DNA of 37,343 nucleotides from Myxococcaceae bacterium. GTDB taxonomy: Bacteria > Myxococcota > Myxococcia > Myxococcales > Myxococcaceae. Below are positions 15,967 through 21,515 of this stretch, piece after piece. The notes beneath the pieces were generated by a model. It was not told the origin of the DNA. It did not search any database and was given only the letters and a program-made list of their open reading frames with translations. The stretch spans positions 1 to 37,343 of the forward strand of contig JADGQZ010000279.1 in NCBI GenBank assembly GCA_017881345.1. Direction: 5' to 3'. Each line of letters opens with the position of its first letter. Position 1 is the first letter of the stretch. A program made the translations under genes and the position numbers.

Positions 15967-17007
15967 ATGCACAGCGAGCAGTCCCTCCGCGACCAGGTGG
16001 CGCTGGCCACGGGTCGTCCGCAGGACGGCGCCCCGGTCCTCCAGCTGAAGGGTGACGCGAGCAACCGCTCCTATCTCCGCGTCGGGCGCTGGCCCGACAG
16101 CCACGTGGTGATGGTGATGCCGCCCGGGCCGCCGAGGAGCGAGGAGGCCAGCAAGGGCGGTCCCCCGGACGAGCTGCCGTTCCTCAACGTGCAGCGCTAC
16201 CTCGACGGCCTCGGGGTCCGGGTCCCACGCATCCTCCGCTACGACACGGTGGCGGCGATGATGGTGCTCGAGGACCTGGGGGACCTCACCTTCGAGCGGG
16301 CGCTGGAGAGCGGTTCGCACGAATCGCTCTACGGCCGGGCGGTGGACCTCCTTGCGCGGATGCGCGCCGCGGCGGACGCGAGGCCCGACCCGGGCTGCCT
16401 CGCCTTCACCCGCGCCTTCGACGAGGAGCTCTACACCTGGGAGCTCCACCACTTCCGCGAATACGGTCTGGAAGCGTGGAGCGGGAAGACCCCCACCACG
16501 GCGGAACGCGCGCAGCTCGAGCGGGCCTTCGCCGGGATCGCGGGGCGGCTGGCGGCGGCACCGCGGGGCTTCACCCACCGCGACTACCAGAGCCGGAACC
16601 TCATGGTGACCAACGGCGAGCTGGTGGTCATCGACTTCCAGGACGCCCTCCAGGGCCCGTGGCAGTACGACCTGGTCGCGCTCCTCCGCGACAGCTACGT
16701 CGAGCTCGCGCCGGAGCTCGTCGACGCGATGATCGACCGCTGGCTGCTGGAGTACGGGCGCGCTGCGAGCCACACCCCGGAGCGGCGCGCGTTCCGCCAG
16801 CTCTTCGACCTGCTCACCGTCCAGCGCAAGCTGAAGGACGCTGCCCGGTTCGAGTTCATCCACCGGGTGAAGAAGAACCCCGGCTTCCTTCCGTCCGTCC
16901 CCGCCTCGCTTCGCTACGCCCGGGCGGCGATGGAGCGTCTCGCGGACGACGGGGACGTCGTCGCCCTCCGCGAGGTGGCCGTCCGCTACGTGCCCGAGCT
17001 GCGCTGA
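15967..17007 (+). CDS. amgK: Amino-sugar kinase, AmgK-like phosphotransferase
   Basis: 346-aa kinase of the APH/choline kinase fold. The catalytic loop is THRDYQSRNLMV (Asp206, Asn211) and the metal aspartate is in IDFQDALQGPWQYDLVALLRDSY (Asp223), a block typical of AmgK. The N-terminal part KGDASNRSYLRVG forms the nucleotide-binding strands. In Pseudomonas and Caulobacter AmgK phosphorylates the anomeric carbon of MurNAc/GlcNAc for MurU. The next gene is a MurU-like uridylyltransferase in a TGATG junction, which strongly supports the assignment. The track start at 15949 is less likely than the ATG at 15967. Confidence 0.88.
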   Translation: MHSEQSLRDQVALATGRPQDGAPVLQLKGDASNRSYLRVGRWPDSHVVMVMPPGPPRSEEASKGGPPDELPFLNVQRYLDGLGVRVPRILRYDTVAAMMVLEDLGDLTFERALESGSHESLYGRAVDLLARMRAAADARPDPGCLAFTRAFDEELYTWELHHFREYGLEAWSGKTPTTAERAQLERAFAGIAGRLAAAPRGFTHRDYQSRNLMVTNGELVVIDFQDALQGPWQYDLVALLRDSYVELAPELVDAMIDRWLLEYGRAASHTPERRAFRQLFDLLTVQRKLKDAARFEFIHRVKKNPGFLPSVPASLRYARAAMERLADDGDVVALREVAVRYVPELR

Positions 17008-17993
17008 TGCCGCCGCGCTCCAGAGCCTTCGTCCTCGCCGCCGGCCTCGGGACGCGGCTCCGGCCCCTGACCGACACCTATCCGAAGCCGGCGGTGCCGT
17101 TCCTCGGGGCGCCGCTGCTCCGCCGGACCTTCGCCGTGCTCGCGAGGGCGGGCGTGGACCGCGTCGCGCTCAACACCCACCACCTCCCCGAGGCGATGGC
17201 CCGGGTGGCACGCGAGGAGGGTGCCCGGCGCGACCTCGCCATCACCACCGTGCACGAGCCCGTCATCCAGGGGACGGGCGGCGGGCTCCGGGGCCTGGCC
17301 CGTGCGCTCCCCGGGGACGACGTGGTCATCGCCTGGAACGGGGACATCCTCTTCGCCCCTGACCTCGCGCAGCTCCTCGAGGTGCACCGGACCTCCGGCG
17401 CGGCGGCGACCCTGGTGCTGCTGCCGATGCCCGAGGGGAAGGGCTATGGCGTCGTGGAGACCGACGCGCAGGGAAGGGTGCACCGCATCGGCCGGCCCGC
17501 GGCCGCGCTCGCGCCGGGCCGCAGCGAGTGGCACTTCAGCGGCGTGCACCTCCTCTCGCCGGCCGTGTTCGACGCGATGAGCCCCGAGGCATCCGAGGAC
17601 ATCAACCACGACGTCTACCCGCGGCTCTTCGGCGCCGGGGCGGTGCGCGGCATCGTGGTGGATGTGCCCTGGTCGGACCTCGGATCGCCGGCGACCTACC
17701 TCGAGGCGCAGTCCGACCTGCTGCTCGGGCACGTGCCCGACCCGCTCGGGTCGGAATCGCCGCTTGCGGGCCGGACCGAAGCCGAACCCCTGCTCGAGGC
17801 GGGTGCGCGCGTTCACCCCTCAGCGGACCTCGCGCCCGATGTCTTTGTCGCCTCGGGCGTCGAGGTGCCCGCGGGCGCGTGCCTCCGTCGGAGCGCGCTG
17901 CTCGCAGGAGCGAGCGTCGATGCCGGGGAAACGGTGGAGGAGGAGATCCGCTGGGGAGGAAGGCGGCTCTCCTCGAGCACCTCGAGCGGTTGA
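17007..17993 (+). CDS. murU: MurU-like nucleotidyltransferase with C-terminal extension
   Basis: 328 aa from the ATG at 17007 (TGATG with amgK). The N-terminal nucleotidyltransferase domain has AFVLAAGLGTRLRPLTDTYPKP, with the active-site lysine in YPKP, and IAWNGDILFAPD with the metal aspartate. EWHFSGVHLLSP and VPWSDLGSPATYLEAQSDLL complete the fold. In the AmgK/MurU pathway it makes UDP-MurNAc from MurNAc-1-P. The protein is about 100 residues longer than P. putida MurU. The extra tail (GARVHPSADLAPDVFVASGVEVPAGACLRRSALLAGASVDAG) looks like hexapeptide/left-handed beta-helix coils. A GlmU-like or hexose-1-P uridylyltransferase role cannot be excluded. Confidence 0.85.
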   Translation: MPPRSRAFVLAAGLGTRLRPLTDTYPKPAVPFLGAPLLRRTFAVLARAGVDRVALNTHHLPEAMARVAREEGARRDLAITTVHEPVIQGTGGGLRGLARALPGDDVVIAWNGDILFAPDLAQLLEVHRTSGAAATLVLLPMPEGKGYGVVETDAQGRVHRIGRPAAALAPGRSEWHFSGVHLLSPAVFDAMSPEASEDINHDVYPRLFGAGAVRGIVVDVPWSDLGSPATYLEAQSDLLLGHVPDPLGSESPLAGRTEAEPLLEAGARVHPSADLAPDVFVASGVEVPAGACLRRSALLAGASVDAGETVEEEIRWGGRRLSSSTSSG

Positions 17994-18104
17994 TCGCCGC
18001 CCTGGAGGCGCCCGCCCGAGCGGTCCTCGAGGTTCGGCCGGCCGTCGGAGACCATTCACCGCCGTCAGTCGCCGTTCACCGGGTCCGCTTGCGTGCGGAG
18101 CCGG

Positions 18105-18133
18105 GGTCCGTTCCGATCGAGCGCCAACGGACC
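18105..18133. repeat. Inverted repeat upstream of DUF1579 gene
   Basis: A perfect 8-bp inverted repeat, GGTCCGTT / AACGGACC with a 13-nt loop, ends directly before the GGAGGGA ribosome site of the DUF1579 gene. A further GGTCCG copy is at 18082-18087. It may be an mRNA hairpin controlling ribosome access or an operator. The 154-nt gap 17994-18147 holds no other recognisable element. Confidence 0.4.
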
Positions 18134-18147
18134 GGAGGGACCACGCC

Positions 18148-18630
18148 ATGCAGATGCCGACGCCGACCGAAGACCACCGGAAGCTTCACCGCCTCGCAGG
18201 AGAGTGGATCGGCGAGGAGAAGCTCGAGCCGTCGCCGTGGGGCCCGGGCGGCCCCGCGGTCGGCCGCATCTCGGCGACCGTCGCGCTCGACGGGATGTTC
18301 GTCGTCTCCGACTACGTCGAGAAGAAGGACGGGGAGGTCTCCTTCCGCGGGCACAGCGTCTTCGGCTGGGACCCGTCCTCCAAGACGGTGACCTGGTACT
18401 GGTTCGACTCGATGGGCGCGAACCCCCCGTCGCCGGCTCGCGGCAAGTGGGACGGTGAGCTGCTCGTGCTGAACGTCACCAGCCCCGGCGCCGAGGGCCG
18501 CTACACCTACCGGTTCCAGGGTGACGATCGGTACCACTTCCAGATCGAGAACTCGTTCGACGGCGGCAAGAGCTGGGTCAAGTTCATGGAGGGCTCGTAC
18601 CGGCGCTCGCCCGGCGCATCGCCGACGTGA
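18148..18630 (+). CDS. DUF1579 domain protein
   Basis: 160 aa from the ATG at 18148, with GGAGGGA upstream. It reads MQMPTPTEDHRKLHRLAGEWIGEEKLEPSPW, then RISATVALDGMFVVSDYVEKKDGEVSFRGHSVFGWDPSSKTVTWYWFDSMG. This DUF1579 pattern predicts a single lipocalin-like beta-barrel for a small ligand. There is no signal peptide, so it is cytoplasmic. No function is established. It is flanked by hairpins sharing a GGTCCG core and is probably a single-gene unit. Confidence 0.82.
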   Translation: MQMPTPTEDHRKLHRLAGEWIGEEKLEPSPWGPGGPAVGRISATVALDGMFVVSDYVEKKDGEVSFRGHSVFGWDPSSKTVTWYWFDSMGANPPSPARGKWDGELLVLNVTSPGAEGRYTYRFQGDDRYHFQIENSFDGGKSWVKFMEGSYRRSPGASPT

Positions 18631-18631
18631 C

Positions 18632-18653
18632 GGGTCCGTGACATTCCGGACCT
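18632..18653. terminator. Hairpin after DUF1579 gene
   Basis: GGTCCG (18633-18638) pairs with CGGACC (18647-18652) across an 8-nt loop, extended by one G-U pair, starting 2 nt after the DUF1579 stop codon. No T-run follows. It is a possible Rho-assisted terminator or 3'-end stabiliser. Confidence 0.4.
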
Positions 18654-18682
18654 CCCTCCGGTCGCCCAGTTGCCGGGGTCAG

Positions 18683-18704
18683 CCAGGGCATCCATCGTCC
18701 CTGG
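18683..18704 (+). promoter_or_regulatory. Hairpin abutting the metallophosphoesterase start codon
   Basis: CCAGGG (18683-18688) and CCCTGG (18699-18704) form a perfect 6-bp stem with a 10-nt loop, ending at the base before the GTG at 18705. The only Shine-Dalgarno-like AGGG lies in the 5' arm, so folding would hide it. Confidence 0.35.
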
Positions 18705-19553
18705 GTGAGTGCCGTGCTTCGCCTCGCACACCTCAGTGACCTGCACCACCAGATCGACTGGCGCCAGCGCTCGCTCTGGAGCTCGGGGTGGCGCGGCGTG
18801 CCCGGCCGGATCGAGCTGCACGCCCTGGGGCGACTGCGCCGCTTCGCCGGCGTGGGACCGCGCATCGCGCGGCTGGTGGAGCAGGTGCTCGGGCTCGCGC
18901 CGGACCGGGTCATCCTCACCGGGGACCTGACCGCGCTCGGGGACGAGTCGGAGCTGCGGCTCGCCCGCGCGCTCCTCGAGCCCTTCATCGCCGCAGGCCT
19001 CCTGGTGGTCGTTCCGGGCAACCACGATCGCTACACCGACGCGCGGTCGCGGGCCTTCGAGGTCGTGTTCGCGGATCTGCTGAGGAGCGACCTCCCCGAC
19101 CTGGCGGACGAGCGCGGTTACCCCTTCGTGAAGCTCATGGGAGAGCGCCATGCGCTGGTGGGCCTGGACAGCACGCGCGTCCAGGGCTGGAGCCACTACG
19201 TCGTCGGCCGGCTCGGCGCTCGCCAGCTCCGCGCACTGGCCCGGGTCCTCGAGCATCCCAAACTCGAGCGCCGCACCGTCCTGCTCCTCGCCCACCACGG
19301 CCCGGCTGGCCCGTCCGGTGGGTTCGAGTGGAACGAGTCAGGCCTCCTCGACGCCGGCGCGCTCCTCCAGACGGTCCGGCACCGTCCGGTGGTGCTCCTC
19401 CACGGGCACTCGCACCAGCGCTTCTGGCTCCGCGCTCGTCACGGCAGGCCGCACCTCATCGGGGGCGGCAGCTCGACCGAGCGGCCCGGCTTCTGGGAGG
19501 TGACCGTGGACGATCACCGCGCGCTGGAGGCGGTGGCCCACCCTCTGCGCTGA
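18705..19553 (+). CDS. Calcineurin-like metallophosphoesterase
   Basis: 282 aa from the GTG at 18705 (a GTG at 18714 is possible). The complete metal-site series of the family is present: HLSDLH (Asp12, His14), LTGDLTALGDESE (Asp74), VPGNHD (105-108), LLLAHHGP and LLHGHSHQ. The layout resembles class III cyclic-nucleotide phosphodiesterase/CpdA-like enzymes, but the substrate cannot be fixed from sequence. No signal peptide or membrane segment is present. Its last 40 nt overlap the 3' end of the convergent PAP2 gene. Confidence 0.87.
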   Translation: MSAVLRLAHLSDLHHQIDWRQRSLWSSGWRGVPGRIELHALGRLRRFAGVGPRIARLVEQVLGLAPDRVILTGDLTALGDESELRLARALLEPFIAAGLLVVVPGNHDRYTDARSRAFEVVFADLLRSDLPDLADERGYPFVKLMGERHALVGLDSTRVQGWSHYVVGRLGARQLRALARVLEHPKLERRTVLLLAHHGPAGPSGGFEWNESGLLDAGALLQTVRHRPVVLLHGHSHQRFWLRARHGRPHLIGGGSSTERPGFWEVTVDDHRALEAVAHPLR

Positions 19554-20188
19554 CCGCCCCGGAGCTCGGGGATCCAGAAGAACACCGCGGCGAGCACCAC
19601 CGCGAGGCAGAGCCCGGTCACGACGTCCACGAGGTAGTGCTGCTTGGTGGTGAGCGTGGAGGCCGCGATTGCGGTCGCCCACAGCACGTAGGCGGCGAAC
19701 AGCGCGCGGCGGCGATGCCAGAGCGAGAACGCCGCGAGGTACGAGCCCGCGACGTGCATGCTGGGCAGACAGCTCGTCGCCAGGTCCACTCCGCGGAGGG
19801 CGGTCAGGGCGCGCGCGCTCAGGCCGCTGTCGGGCACGGGGAATGCCTGGCGCGGAAAGACCGTGGGCCACGAGAGATGGATGACCGCTCCGATCGCGAG
19901 CAGCACGAAGTACGCCCGGACGAAGCGCCTCACCTCGTCCCAGCCCTCTGAGACCAGGAAGGCCGAGGAGACCAGGACGTAGTCGGAGAAGTAGATCCAC
20001 ACCGTCGCCGGCAGGAACGGCGTCGCCGCATCGACCCGGGTCCACCACAGGGTGTGTGGCGTCACCAGCTGCAGGTGGTTCGGAACGAGGTAGAGGACGG
20101 CGTTGACCGCCATCGCGCCCGCGGCGATGGCCAGCTTCGTCCACGGACCCGGGGCCGAAGGCGCCGACACGGCGGCGACGTCGTTCAC
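19514..20188 (-). CDS. PAP2-superfamily membrane phosphatase
   Basis: 224 aa from the GTG at 20188, one base after the PP2C stop. Some five to six membrane helices are visible, starting TKLAIAAGAMAVNAVLYLV and ending GLCLAVVLAAVFFWI. The PAP2 catalytic motifs are CLPSMHVA (His145) and TTKQHYLVDVVTG (His184, Asp188). The protein fits the PAP2_3/inositolphosphotransferase-like group acting on lipid phosphates at the membrane. Its substrate is unknown. It is probably co-transcribed with the PP2C gene and overlaps the metallophosphoesterase gene tail to tail. Confidence 0.85.
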   Translation of the reverse strand: MNDVAAVSAPSAPGPWTKLAIAAGAMAVNAVLYLVPNHLQLVTPHTLWWTRVDAATPFLPATVWIYFSDYVLVSSAFLVSEGWDEVRRFVRAYFVLLAIGAVIHLSWPTVFPRQAFPVPDSGLSARALTALRGVDLATSCLPSMHVAGSYLAAFSLWHRRRALFAAYVLWATAIAASTLTTKQHYLVDVVTGLCLAVVLAAVFFWIPELRGGQRRGWATASSAR

Positions 20189-20189
20189 G

Positions 20190-20954
20190 TCACTCCAGCC
20201 GGCAGCGGGCCAGGATGCAGGTCACGTTGTCGTTCCCGCCGGCGGCGTTGGCACGCTCGATCAGCAGGGTGCAGGCCTCGTCCAGGTCGTCGGTCGTCCC
20301 GAGCAGCGCCTCCATCTCCGTGTCGCTCACCATTCCCGAGAGCCCGTCGGAGCAGAGGAGGAAGAGGTCGCCGTCACCGGGCTCGAAGCGGGCCACGTCC
20401 ACCTGGACCGTGTCCTTCATCCCCAGCGCACGCACGATGACGTTCTTGTGGGGGAACGCCTCGATCTCCTCGGGGGAGAGCTTCTTCGCCTTGAGGTAGT
20501 CGTTGAGGAGGGAGTGGTCCTCGGTGACGAGCTCCAGCTTGCCGCTCCGGAACCGGTAGACCCGGCTGTCGCCGACGTGACCGACGTAGGCCGCCCCGTC
20601 GGCGAAGTGCACCGTGGCGATGGTGGTCCCCATCCCCCGGTAGTTCGGGTCGCCGCTCGCCGCCTCGTAGATGCGGGCGTTGGCGAGCTTGATCCCGGTC
20701 GCGAGCCGGTTCTCGTCGTAGTTCCGGGTCTTGTCCATCTTGAACGGCCAGGTCATGTCCCGGTCGCTGGAGGTCAGCCGGAAGAACTCGGCAATCTCGT
20801 CGATCGCGATGCGGCTGGCGATCTCGCCGGCGAAATGACCGCCCATCCCGTCCGCGACGCAGTAGAGCCGCTGGTCGGGCATCACGAGGAAGCTGTCCTC
20901 GTTGATGTTGCGCTTCATGCCGACGTGGCTCTTGCCTGCGACCTCGATGCGCAT
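20190..20954 (-). CDS. PP2C-type protein serine/threonine phosphatase
   Basis: 254 aa, the size of bacterial PppA/Stp1 enzymes with only the catalytic domain. Metal-binding and structural motifs are all present: RNINEDSFLV (Glu19, Asp20), CVADGMGGHFAGE (Asp35), YVGHVGDSRVYRF, LLCSDGLSG and GGNDNVTCIL. It is cytoplasmic and reverses Ser/Thr kinase phosphorylation. No kinase gene is adjacent, although Myxococcota usually encode many. The ATG follows a promoter-like pair with a leader of only about 9 nt. Confidence 0.93.
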   Translation of the reverse strand: MRIEVAGKSHVGMKRNINEDSFLVMPDQRLYCVADGMGGHFAGEIASRIAIDEIAEFFRLTSSDRDMTWPFKMDKTRNYDENRLATGIKLANARIYEAASGDPNYRGMGTTIATVHFADGAAYVGHVGDSRVYRFRSGKLELVTEDHSLLNDYLKAKKLSPEEIEAFPHKNVIVRALGMKDTVQVDVARFEPGDGDLFLLCSDGLSGMVSDTEMEALLGTTDDLDEACTLLIERANAAGGNDNVTCILARCRLE

Positions 20955-21021
20955 CCGTTGGTCTCGTTCACGCTAGCAAAGGCGCGCGCGATCAATCAAA
21001 AAGTCGAGCGAGGCCCGTGAC
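20955..21021. promoter_or_regulatory. Divergent promoter region, PP2C / trmL
   Basis: On the minus strand TTGATT (20999-20994) and TAGCGT (20975-20970) are separated by 18 nt, a good sigma-70-type match for the PP2C gene, predicting a start near 20963. The AT-rich patch (ATCAATCAAAAAGT) stands out in this GC-rich window. For trmL on the plus strand I see only a weak GAGG ribosome site and no clear -10. Confidence 0.5.
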
Positions 21022-21501
21022 ATGGCGCTCCCCCGCTCCATCGCCCCACCACTCCACGTGGTGCTGGTCTCGCCGCGCATCCCGCCCAACACCGGCAACG
21101 TGGCGCGTCTGTGTGCGGTGACCGGTTGCCGGCTCGAGCTGGTGGAGCCGCTCGGGTTCTCCATCGACGATCGCCACCTCCGGCGCGCGGGGCTCGACTA
21201 CTGGGACAAGGTGTTCCTCGCGCTGCACGCCGACTGGGACGCCTACCTCGCGGCGAGCCCCGGCGCCCGGCGCTGGCTGTTCACCGGCCACGCGGCACTG
21301 ACGCACTGGGACGCGCCCTTCACTCCGGGTGACCACCTGGTCTTCGGGTCGGAGCCAGGTGGACTGCCGCCCTACATCCTGGAGGGAGGTGCGGGGACGC
21401 CGCTGGCCATCCCCATGGTGTCTGGCGTCCGCTCGCTCAACCTCTCGACCGCTGCAGGCATCGGGGTCTACGAAGCGCTCCGGCGGATCCGGCTAGACTA
21501 G
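21022..21501 (+). CDS. trmL: tRNA (cytidine/uridine-34-2'-O)-methyltransferase TrmL
   Basis: 159-aa SPOUT (TrmH-class) methyltransferase that modifies the wobble nucleotide of tRNA-Leu in E. coli. The three knot motifs are present: VSPRIPPNTGNVARLCA (motif 1), LVFGSEPGGLP (motif 2) and IPMVSGVRSLNLSTAAGIGVYEALR (motif 3). The minimal size without an added RNA-binding domain fits TrmL. Stop codon TAG overlaps the segment GGCTAGACTAG just before the next gene. Confidence 0.94.
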   Translation: MALPRSIAPPLHVVLVSPRIPPNTGNVARLCAVTGCRLELVEPLGFSIDDRHLRRAGLDYWDKVFLALHADWDAYLAASPGARRWLFTGHAALTHWDAPFTPGDHLVFGSEPGGLPPYILEGGAGTPLAIPMVSGVRSLNLSTAAGIGVYEALRRIRLD

Positions 21502-21515
21502 CGCCTCCCCGAGAG

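Noticed and set aside
15012-16064. Long 5' extension of the threonine synthase ORF (779 aa)
   Set aside because: It is the thrB gene read in another frame; the true start is the GTG at 15011 in a 4-nt overlap with thrB.
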